Below, piece after piece: positions 34,506 through 41,085 of a stretch of DNA of 64,000 bases (positions are counted from its first letter, which is position 1; each line of letters starts with the position of its first letter). Both the position numbers and the translations under genes were made by a program. Source of the stretch: Micrococcus sp023147585 (GTDB taxonomy: Bacteria; Actinomycetota; Actinomycetes; Actinomycetales; Micrococcaceae). The notes beneath the pieces were generated by a model, which saw nothing but the letters and a program-made list of their open reading frames with translations, was not told the DNA's origin and searched no databases. Location of the stretch: the NCBI RefSeq assembly GCF_044872765.1, contig NZ_CP085253.1:248001-312000 (forward strand). The letters run 5' to 3'.

Positions 34506-34927
34506 CCGTTCCCCAGACCACCCTGGACGCCCTCACCACCGCCGCAGCCGCCGCTGCGGACAAGCTCGGCACGCACATCGTCGCGTTCGACGTGGCCGAG
34601 CGGCTCGGCCTGACCGACGCCTTCCTGATCGCCTCCGGCGCCTCGGAGCGTCAGGTCAACGCGATCGTCGACGGCGTCGAGGAGGCGCTGCTGAAGGACG
34701 AGCAGCTCAAGCCGCTGCGTCGCGAGGGCCGGTCCGACGGCCACTGGGTGCTGCTCGACTACGGGCACTTCGTGGTGCACGTCCAGCATCGCGAGGACCG
34801 CGAGTTCTATGCGCTGGACCGCCTGTGGAAGGACACCCCGGCGATCGACCTCGGCCTGCCGGAGGAGAGCACCCGCCCGGACGCGGCCGCCCAGGACGAC
34901 GACGCCTCCGCCTCGCACGCCTCCTGA
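34502..34927 (+). CDS. rsfS: Ribosomal silencing factor RsfS
   Basis: RsfS binds L14 and blocks subunit joining under starvation. The 141-residue protein has the DUF143 core: HIVAFDVAERLGLTDAFLIASGASERQ, then GRSDGHWVLLDYGHFVVHV and FYALDRLWKD. GTG start overlapping the nadD stop (GTGA). Standard nadD-rsfS pairing. Confidence 0.95.
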   Translation: MTVPQTTLDALTTAAAAAADKLGTHIVAFDVAERLGLTDAFLIASGASERQVNAIVDGVEEALLKDEQLKPLRREGRSDGHWVLLDYGHFVVHVQHREDREFYALDRLWKDTPAIDLGLPEESTRPDAAAQDDDASASHAS

Positions 34928-34940
34928 GCGCGTCCGCGAG

Positions 34941-35606
34941 ATGCGCCTGATCCTGCTGCGTCACGGCGAGACCGACTGGAACGCCCTGGACCGGTACCAG
35001 GGGCACACGGACATCGAGCTGAACGCCGAGGGGGAGCGCCAGGCGCGCCGCGCCGCCGGCGGGCCCGTGGGCGATCTGCTCGAGGACGCGGAGGAGCTCG
35101 TGGCCGTGTGCTCCCCGCTGGCCCGGGCGCGGCGCACGGCCGAGATCGTCCTCCAGGCCCGGGTGGGCGCGGCGTCCGTGGCCGTCGACCCGGAGCTGAT
35201 GGAGCTGGCCGGGGGAGAGTGGGAAGGCCTCGAGCTCAGTGCCATCGCGGAACGCTGGCCGGACGAGCACCGCCTCTGGCGGGCCGTGCCGGCGCTCGAC
35301 GCCGGCCCCGTCGGCGGGGAGACCCTGCGCGGGGGCGGCGAGCGGGCCCTGCGCGCGCTGCGCGGCCACGTGCCCCCGCACTGGGGCGACACCCCGCGCG
35401 ACGGGGGCGCCCAGACCCTGCTCGCCGTGGCCCACGGTGCGCTGATCCGCGCGGCCACGGGGCTGCTCCTGCGTCACGAGGGCGAGGCCTTCGCGGCGAT
35501 GGAGCGGATCGGCAACGCCCGCGCCGCCGTGCTGCAGGGCGCGTTCACTCCGGACACCGGGGCCGAGGGCTGGGGCGACTGGGCCCTCGAGGGCTACGGC
35601 ATCTGA
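34941..35606 (+). CDS. Histidine phosphatase family protein
   Basis: A 221-residue phosphoglycerate-mutase-like phosphatase. The catalytic LRHGETDWN is at residues 5-13 (phosphoacceptor His8). A second Arg appears in CSPLARARRTAE, and the other His in VAHGALIRA (about 167). It follows rsfS by 13 nt, as often in Actinobacteria. Substrate unknown; candidates are phosphosugars or 3-phosphoglycerate. Confidence 0.88.
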   Translation: MRLILLRHGETDWNALDRYQGHTDIELNAEGERQARRAAGGPVGDLLEDAEELVAVCSPLARARRTAEIVLQARVGAASVAVDPELMELAGGEWEGLELSAIAERWPDEHRLWRAVPALDAGPVGGETLRGGGERALRALRGHVPPHWGDTPRDGGAQTLLAVAHGALIRAATGLLLRHEGEAFAAMERIGNARAAVLQGAFTPDTGAEGWGDWALEGYGI

Positions 35607-35630
35607 GGGCGCCTCGGCCCGGACGCCGAT

Positions 35631-35659
35631 TTGGTGCCCGCGCGGGGACCGTGTACGCT
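35631..35659 (+). promoter_or_regulatory. Promoter of tRNA-Ala (first copy)
   Basis: TTGGTG (35631-35636), a 17-bp spacer and TACGCT (35654-35659), about 70 nt upstream of the tRNA. The -35 is identical to that of rplU. Confidence 0.65.
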
Positions 35660-35727
35660 GGCCGAGTTGCCAGCGAGGCGAACGGGCCGGAAACGGCGCG
35701 TGAACATCGCAGGTGACGCCCACATCT

Positions 35728-35800
35728 GGGGGTATGGCGCAGTTGGTAGCGCGTCTGCATGGCATGCAGAAGGTCAGGGGTTCGAATCCCCTTACCTCCA
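35728..35800 (+). tRNA. tRNA-Ala (GGC anticodon), island integration site
   Basis: A 73-nt cloverleaf: acceptor GGGGGTA/TACCTCC, D arm GCGC/GCGC, anticodon loop ATGGCAT giving GGC, T arm GGTTCGAATCC. It is identical to the copy at 54482-54554. The 3' end coincides with the left end of the genomic island. Confidence 0.96.
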
Positions 35801-35801
35801 C
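35797..35801. other. attL of the genomic island (core tccac)
   Basis: The sequence changes from tRNA-like to island-like right after tccac. The right end (53090-53094) has the same five bases, followed by cagtcagaaggcccgg, which matches the flank of the second tRNA-Ala (cgtcagaaggcccgg). A very short shared core is expected for a large serine recombinase. Confidence 0.75.
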
Positions 35802-36646
35802 GTAAGTTGAGAAATTCGAAACCTGCCCCGCCTGATGGCGGGGCAGTTTCGCGTCCGGGGCCGGTTGGGGCGTCTCGCCCCGGTGCTCCTGAGCGAGGAC
35901 AGCGGCAGCCGGTTCGGCTGGTAGGAACGTGACGTGTTCGTCCTCGTCGATGATGATCCGCTTGAACAGTGCGCGGTTGAGGATGCGGCGTTCAGCAGGT
36001 TCGCACTTGCTGTAGAGGTCGCCGAGGTCGGTGAGGACACCGACGATCTGATCGAGCCCCTCCTGAGCGTTGTGGTAGGTGGTCGCGAGACTGTCCAGCC
36101 GGTTGGTGATCGCGTCCAGGCTGGTGCGGATGCGGTCCTGTTCGGTCTTGAGCAGGTCGAGCGGGATGGCGTCGGCGTAGTGGGCTTGGACGAGCTTGAG
36201 GCGTTCGGCTTCGAGCTTGTCGCGCTGTGCGGTCAGCACGGCGCGTTCATCGTCGCTGGAAGCTTCGAGCTGGTCGAATACTTGGTGCAGGACCTGGCTG
36301 ACGTGCTCGGCTTCCTCACTGGTGAGCCCGTTGGTGCCGTAGTCGCGTTCGATGCGGTCCTCGATCCGTTCGGCGAGGATCGCCGAGCGGGTGCAGCCGT
36401 TCTTCTTGCGTCGCCCTGAGCAGGTGAAGTACTCGTAGCGATCACCCTGCTTGTCACGGGGCCGTTCGATCATGAGCTTGGCGCCGCACGAGCAGCGCAC
36501 GGTCCCCTTGAGGTAGTGGTCGTATTTCTGAGGCCGCTCACCAACGGCGTTCTTCGCATCGAGCTGCGTCTGGACGCGCAGCCAGGTGTTCGGGTCGACC
36601 AGAGGGCTGTGGGCGCCGTCGTAGGTGACGCCGCGGAAGGTGACGG
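35799..36646 (-). pseudogene. Large serine recombinase, C-terminal fragment, cut by IS and by att
   Basis: The minus-strand frame is open from the IS edge (36646) to attL. It reads RFTVTFRGVTYDGAHSPLVD (end of the Recombinase domain), NAVGERPQKYDHYLKGTVRC, the zinc ribbon CSCGAKL...YFTCSGRRKKNGCTR, a long coiled coil (SSDDERAVLTAQRDKLEAER to YHNAQEGLDQI) and the ending RRILNRALFKRIIID. The N-terminal resolvase domain with the catalytic Ser is missing, lost at the IS. At attL the frame does not stop but runs on, antisense, through tRNA-Ala (VEVRGFEPLTF). Joined to attR it would instead continue in frame into the HTH frame at 53094. Confidence 0.9.
35823..35846 (+). terminator. Island-borne terminator just inside attL
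   Basis: ctgccccgcc (35823-35832), a 4-nt loop and ggcggggcag (35837-35846), followed by ttt. It lies 22 nt after tRNA-Ala and can replace the native terminator that the island displaced to 53101. Confidence 0.65.
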
Positions 36647-36694
36647 TGAAGCGCTCTGGGTTTCGTTCCGATCCAACTGAAGGAGAATCGGAAC

Positions 36695-37009
36695 ATGCCC
36701 AAGAAGTACACCCCCGAGCTGCGTGAGCGCGCTGTGCGGATGGTCCTGGAACGCCAAGCCGCTCAAGGAGGGCCTCGCTCGCACTCCATCCGAGCCATCG
36801 CCCCGCAGGTCGGAGTCGGTGAAGAGACGCTGCGCATGTGGTGCAACCGCCACGGCCACGAGATCACCCAGGCGCCGGCGGGAGAAGATCTGCAGCAGGA
36901 GAACAAGCGCCTCAAACGTGAGCTCGCTGAAGCCAGGCGTGCGAACGAGATCCTCAAAGCCGCCTCGGCTTTTTTCGCCAGGGAGCTCGACCGCCCCACG
37001 ACGAGATGA
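36695..37009 (+). CDS. IS3-family transposase OrfA
   Basis: 104 residues with an HTH_Tnp_1 domain: KKYTPELRERAVRMVLE at the start and GVGEETLRMWCNRH as the recognition helix, then a leucine-zipper-like coil (LQQENKRLKRELAEARRANEILK). A run of six T (36970-36975) in the FF codons allows a -1 shift that joins the frame to OrfB. Its stop overlaps the OrfB ATG. Confidence 0.92.
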   Translation: MPKKYTPELRERAVRMVLERQAAQGGPRSHSIRAIAPQVGVGEETLRMWCNRHGHEITQAPAGEDLQQENKRLKRELAEARRANEILKAASAFFARELDRPTTR

Positions 37010-37920
37010 TCGCGTTCATCGACGAACACCGCGATCAATTCGGGGTCGAGGCCATCTGTCGCACCCTGCGTGCGACGGAATGTGGGTTCATCACCTCCCG
37101 CGGCTACCGGGCCGTGAAGAGTCGACCGGCTTCCGCTCGGGCCCTGCGCGATACGATCCTCATCGAGGAGCTCAAGCGGATCCATGCGGAGAACTACGGC
37201 GTCTACGGGGTGCGCAAGATGCACCATGCGATGCGCCGCGCCGGGTGGGAGATCGGCCGGGACCAGGTCGCCCGCCTGATGAAGCTCGCCAGCGTGGAAG
37301 GGGTTCGGCGCGGCCGCAAGCCGATCACCACGAGGCCGGCAGGCGAGCCGGATGCTCGTCCTGACCTCGTGGAGCGCTGCTTCACCGCCGAGCGGCCGAA
37401 CCAGCTGTGGGTCGCTGACATCACCTACGTCAGGATCCTGGGCGGGTTCTGCTATGTCGCTTTCATCACCGACGTCTACTCCCGGCGCGTCGTGGGATGG
37501 GCGGTCTCGGGCAGCCTGCACACCGCGGGGCTGCCGTTGCTCGCCCTCGAGCACGCACTGGTCTCCACCGGCGCTACCCGCGGGCGGCAGGGCCTGATCC
37601 ACCACTCGGATCGGGGAAGCCAGTACGTCAGCTTGGCGTACTCGGACGCGCTCATCACCGCCGGGGTGACGGCTTCGGTAGGCACCGTGGGCGACTCTTA
37701 CGACAACGCCCTGGCCGAGACCGTGAACGGGCTCTACAAGGCCGAGCTCATCCACTCCAAGCGGATCTGGGAGTCCGTCGAGGCGGTCGAGCTGGCCACC
37801 ATGGGGTGGGTGCACTGGTGGAACACGCAGCGTCTCCACGAAGCGCTCGGCTACCGCACTCCAGTGGAGGTCGAGGCGGCCTACACTCACGACCAGGATT
37901 CAGCGCCCGTTGCGTCCTGA
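37006..37920 (+). CDS. IS3-family transposase OrfB (DDE integrase core)
   Basis: 304 residues. An HTH_21 region (IHAENYGVYGVRKMHHAMRR) precedes the rve catalytic core. The DDE triad is visible: Asp in LWVADITYV, Asp in LIHHSDRGSQY and Glu in NALAETVNGLYKAELI. The ATG overlaps the OrfA stop; the active enzyme is probably the OrfAB fusion made by -1 frameshifting at the T6 site. The reading frame is intact. Confidence 0.93.
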   Translation: MIAFIDEHRDQFGVEAICRTLRATECGFITSRGYRAVKSRPASARALRDTILIEELKRIHAENYGVYGVRKMHHAMRRAGWEIGRDQVARLMKLASVEGVRRGRKPITTRPAGEPDARPDLVERCFTAERPNQLWVADITYVRILGGFCYVAFITDVYSRRVVGWAVSGSLHTAGLPLLALEHALVSTGATRGRQGLIHHSDRGSQYVSLAYSDALITAGVTASVGTVGDSYDNALAETVNGLYKAELIHSKRIWESVEAVELATMGWVHWWNTQRLHEALGYRTPVEVEAAYTHDQDSAPVAS

Positions 37921-37947
37921 CCTCGGAACGAAACCCAGGGCGCTTCA

Positions 37948-38512
37948 GTTGGACCCAGTGGCGATCGGTGCGCTGCCCGTCCGCACAGACCTCGCCGTCG
38001 ACCTCATCCGATTCCATCCCACCGCCGTGCGAGGAAACGCCTCCGAAATCCTTGCGCTCGCGGGCGCCAGCTCGGGAGGTCGCGGTGTGGACGCCACCGA
38101 TTCCACCTACACCGCAGCCACGGCGGCGATCACCTTCGCCCGAGAACACGACAACGTGATCGCCGTCTCTGGGCCCGAAGATCTCATCACCGACGGCAAG
38201 GCCATGGTGCGCGTGGCGAACGGTGACGCGCTCCTGACCCGCATGACGGGCGGAGGATGCGCACTGGGGTCGGTCATCGCAGCCGTTCTGGCCGTGCGCG
38301 GCCAGATTTCCACGCTGGACGCTACAGCGTCCGCCCATGTGATCTACGGGATTGCTGCCGAGCGGGCCGCACGCGGTGCTGCGGGTCCAGGATCGTTCGC
38401 GGTTCGGTTCCTCGACGCGCTCGCGAGTCTGTCGCCGGAGGAGGCCGTCGAGGCCGCGCGAGTACGGGCGGAGCACGCGAGCACCCCGGAACCGAACGGG
38501 GCAGGCGCGTGA
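37948..38512 (+). pseudogene. thiM: Hydroxyethylthiazole kinase ThiM, 5'-truncated by the IS
   Basis: ThiM phosphorylates the thiazole moiety for thiamine salvage. Homology begins exactly at the IS edge with LDPVAIGALPVRTD, which in full-length ThiM lies about 75-80 residues from the start. It continues through HPTAVRGNASEILAL, GGRGVD, the ATP-site MTGGGCALGSVIAA and the C-terminus. The missing part contains the N-terminal thiazole-binding strand. A reading frame from a TTG at 37910 in the IS right end runs into it, so a fusion product is conceivable but unlikely to be active. thiE overlaps the stop by 4 nt. Confidence 0.88.
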
Positions 38513-39147
38513 AGCTTGGGCTGTATGTGATCACGGACCGGGACATCTGCGGCGCTCGCGGAGTCGCCGAGACCGTGCGCAGAGCGGTTCGGGGTGGCGC
38601 GAGGATCGTGCAACTGCGTGACAAGAAGGCGGGTTTCGATGATCAGTTGCGCCAGGTAGAGGAACTCGCGGAAGCTATCGACGGACGCGCGCGGCTCATA
38701 GTGAACGATCGCCTCGATGTGGCGATCGCAGCCCGCGATCGCGGCATTCTCGTAGACGGCGTACACCTCGGCCAAGGAGACGCGAGGGCGCTCACCGCGC
38801 GGCAAGCACTCGGCAGGCACGCCATCGTAGGCCTCACCGCGAACACCTCCGCGCATCTGGCAGCGGTCTCGCAGCTACCCGCGGGCACGGTCGACTACCT
38901 GGGCGTCGGCGTGATTCGACCGACCACGACCAAGCCGGATCACCCGCCCGCGCTCGGCGTCGATGGTTTCGCTGAGCTTGTGGCGAATACGCAGATCCCG
39001 TGCGTGGCGATCGGCGGAATCACGCTGGCGGATGTCGCGCCGCTCAAGCGCGCCGGCGCGGCTGGAATCGCCGTCGTCTCCGCGGTGTGCGCAGCGGCAG
39101 ACCCCGAAAGCGCCGCTCGCACGCTTACGCGTGAGTGGGAGCGCTAA
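38509..39147 (+). CDS. thiE: Thiamine-phosphate synthase
   Basis: Joins HMP pyrophosphate to thiazole phosphate to make thiamine phosphate; TIM barrel of 212 residues. Motifs: GLYVITDRD at the first strand, IVQLRDKKA (pyrophosphate-binding region), RLIVNDRLDVA (Mg2+ site), GVHLGQGD, and YLGVGVIRPTTTKPDH plus VAIGGIT near the end. GTG overlapping the thiM stop. Its own promoter is not visible, so expression after the loss of the thiM 5' end is doubtful unless the IS provides a promoter. Confidence 0.93.
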   Translation: MKLGLYVITDRDICGARGVAETVRRAVRGGARIVQLRDKKAGFDDQLRQVEELAEAIDGRARLIVNDRLDVAIAARDRGILVDGVHLGQGDARALTARQALGRHAIVGLTANTSAHLAAVSQLPAGTVDYLGVGVIRPTTTKPDHPPALGVDGFAELVANTQIPCVAIGGITLADVAPLKRAGAAGIAVVSAVCAAADPESAARTLTREWER

Positions 39148-39184
39148 CGGTGACGATCGTATGCGTGCTCCATTCCCCCACGCG

Positions 39185-40066
39185 TCATCGGCTGTTCCCA
39201 TGTTCGGCTGATTGCGTTGTCGTCGTTTCGCCAGTCCCAGACAGTTCGGCGAGCGAACGGGGCAGCTCTCGCCAGAGCTGATGAAAGTGATGCAGAGGCC
39301 CGTGCCCGTGCCCGACATCGAGATCTTCGCTGGCTGCCAGCGCACCGTGGAGGTAGGCCTTCGCCATCCGCGCACTATCCTCGACCGAGCAGGTGGGCAG
39401 CAACGCCGCGATCGCGGCCGATAAGGTGCAGCCGGTACCGTGATCACTTCGCGTCCGGATGCGAGGTGCCGAAAGTTCGATCGTCGTCTGCGGCCCGTGC
39501 AGCAGGTCGACGCTCTGCGCCGATCCGTGCAGGTGCCCGCCTTTGAGCAGTATCCACTCCGAGCCAAGCTGGCGCAGCTCCACCGCACTGGTGCGCATCG
39601 CATCGAGCGACCACTTGGCATCAGTGCCGAGCAGGACGTCGGCCTCGGGCAGATTCGGCGTCGTCACCGTCGCCAGCGGCACCAGAAGCTCACTGATCGC
39701 CGCGACCGCATCAGGCTCCAGAAGATGATCGCCGCTCTTCGCGACCATGACCGGATCGAGCACAATGTTCCCCGCGCGATGAGCATAAAGCCGTTGCGCG
39801 ATGGTCTCGACGATGCGCGCATTGGCGACCATGCCGATCTTGACCGCATCGACCCGAACATCGTCGAACACCGCGTCGATCTGATCACCCACGAAGCTCG
39901 GATCGAGGGCAACGAACGAGCGCACACCGCGCGTGTTCTGCGCCACCACCGCGGTGATGGCCGCCATGGCGTAACCGCCCATGGCCGAGAACGCCTTAAT
40001 GTCGGCATGAATACCGGCCCCGCCGGTCGGATCAGTGCCGGCGATGGAGAGGATGTTCATCGTCAT
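39185..40066 (-). CDS. thiD: Hydroxymethylpyrimidine (phosphate) kinase
   Basis: Phosphorylates HMP and HMP-P for thiamine synthesis; ribokinase-like. ILSIAGTDPTGGAGIHADIKAF is the family N-terminus; the anion hole GTGCTLSAAIAA is near residues 212-223 and DPVMVAKSG near 119. 293 residues, with a C-terminal tail about 25 longer than usual. ATGs at 40066 and 40060 are both possible; the first overlaps the NUDIX stop by 4 nt, so the two genes form one operon behind the TPP riboswitch. It converges on thiE with a 37-nt gap. Confidence 0.93.
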   Translation of the reverse strand: MTMNILSIAGTDPTGGAGIHADIKAFSAMGGYAMAAITAVVAQNTRGVRSFVALDPSFVGDQIDAVFDDVRVDAVKIGMVANARIVETIAQRLYAHRAGNIVLDPVMVAKSGDHLLEPDAVAAISELLVPLATVTTPNLPEADVLLGTDAKWSLDAMRTSAVELRQLGSEWILLKGGHLHGSAQSVDLLHGPQTTIELSAPRIRTRSDHGTGCTLSAAIAALLPTCSVEDSARMAKAYLHGALAASEDLDVGHGHGPLHHFHQLWRELPRSLAELSGTGETTTTQSAEHGNSR

Positions 40067-40545
40067 CGCGCGATCCCCTCGGCTTCGGCGAGGGCGGCCG
40101 CGTGACGCGCGACGTCCGCGACGTCGAGACTCAGCGCCATTGCTGGATCATCCAGTTCCCCGAGATCAAACCACCGCACCTCAAGCGCATCATCACCCGC
40201 TACGGGTTCACCCGAGATCCATCGGCACAGCACCGCGACCAGCACGAAATGTTGCCGCAGACAGCCGCTCTCGTCGCGATCGAACGCGTCGACGGCTGTG
40301 AACACCCGGTGTGCCTCGCCCCGAACCCCCGTCTCCTCCAGAAGCTCACGAACCGCGGCCTGCTCGATCGTTTCCCCACCTTCGATCTTCCCGCCTGGAA
40401 ACCCCCAGCGACCAGCATCGGGCGGATTGGCGCGCCGCACCAGCAGCACCCTGCCCTCTCGGAAGACCGCGGCGATCGTCGCCACAACCGGACGCACCGC
40501 CGACACACTGGAAGGAAAACGAGCGTTATTCAATGACGATGACAC
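40063..40545 (-). CDS. NUDIX hydrolase in the TPP-riboswitch operon
   Basis: A 160-residue NUDIX hydrolase with the complete box (GGKIEGGETIEQAAVRELLEETG: G-x5-E-x7-REL-x-EE-x-G). The fold and the RVLLVRRANPPDAGRWGFPGGK segment are MutT-like. Being first in a riboswitch-controlled operon with thiD suggests a role on thiamine pathway phosphates (for example HMP-PP or damaged thiamine pyrophosphates) rather than on 8-oxo-dGTP, but that is inferred from context only. GTG at 40545 is chosen because AGAGAGG lies just before it; a GTG at 40560 is also in frame. Confidence 0.82.
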   Translation of the reverse strand: MSSSLNNARFPSSVSAVRPVVATIAAVFREGRVLLVRRANPPDAGRWGFPGGKIEGGETIEQAAVRELLEETGVRGEAHRVFTAVDAFDRDESGCLRQHFVLVAVLCRWISGEPVAGDDALEVRWFDLGELDDPAMALSLDVADVARHAAALAEAEGIAR

Positions 40546-40547
40546 GG

Positions 40548-40690
40548 CGGCCTCTCTCACGAGGCCGGCAAAGGATCGAGCCGACTAGACCTGTCCCTTC
40601 GCCGGCATGATCCGGATCAGGTTCAAAGGGTCACCGTGACGCCTTACGGCCTAACGGAATCTCAGCCCCTTATCGGGACACCCCTCGGTA
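40548..40690 (-). promoter_or_regulatory. TPP (THI-box) riboswitch with a start-site hairpin
   Basis: On the minus strand the aptamer (about 40690-40590) shows the two hallmark blocks: GGGGCTGAGATTCCG, containing the pyrimidine-binding CTGAGA, and GAACCTGATCCGGATCATGCC, the pyrophosphate-side helix, with closing stem segments gaGGGGTGTCCCG and GGCGAAGGGA. Downstream, CGGCCTC-gtgaga-GAGGCCG (40567-40548) forms a hairpin over the likely Shine-Dalgarno of the NUDIX gene, so control of translation initiation by TPP is likely. Confidence 0.92.
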
Positions 40691-41085
40691 CCCGCCACGC
40701 TAACATCGGCGGCCACAAGGAGCAACGCCCCCACCCAGCCCTCGCGGGCACCTCGACGTGAGACTCCGCGCGCGACGATGCAGCGACCCAGCAGGAACCA
40801 GAGCCATCCGGAGGTCACCCGCGCGCCGGGTCGGTGATTTTGCTCAGCGAGTTCGCGAGAAAGCGGTCACTTTCGGCGGCGTGGTTGTGCCCGGGAGAAC
40901 ATGTTGCGTGGCAGCGAGCCAGGACCCTCGATCACCGTGCGTTCTGCCAGTGTGTCAGCGTCACGCCCACCCGATACCGGCAGCTCAGTCGCGAACCTCG
41001 CCATGCGGTCGCGTGATGACATTCGCTGAGAGGGGTGCGCAGTCCTACCCGCTCGTCGGACGCCGATGGTGTGCACCTGGTCAGC
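40691..41085 (+). other. Region upstream of the relaxase; possible oriT
   Basis: There is no convincing gene. A 60-codon frame (40834-41016) ends in VTPTRYRQLSREP, faintly like the end of an AraC-type HTH, but lacks a start context. Being directly 5' of a MobF relaxase, this is the place to expect the nic site; I could not identify the nic sequence itself. Confidence 0.3.

Larger units (their letters stand above)
36647..37947 (+). mobile_element. IS3-family insertion sequence (first copy)
   Basis: 1301 bp with 25-bp terminal inverted repeats (36647-36671 and 37923-37947, one mismatch) that begin TGAAGCG. It contains overlapping orfA and orfB. The 3-4 bp on either side (cgg and gtt) are not a target duplication. 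Both neighbouring genes are truncated exactly at the IS ends, so DNA was probably lost by IS-mediated deletion. Confidence 0.9.

Noticed and set aside
34707..35798. Extension of the recombinase frame through tRNA-Ala and the phosphatase gene
   Set aside because: The sequence past attL is antisense to a tRNA and to a conserved gene (VRGFEPLTF is the usual artefact of antisense tRNA), so it is host DNA and not part of the recombinase.
36673..37952. ccaactgaag near the left IS end and its complement cttcagttgg at the right end
   Set aside because: A 10-bp match that partly lies outside the IS inverted repeat; too short to call a nested element or a repeat of its own.
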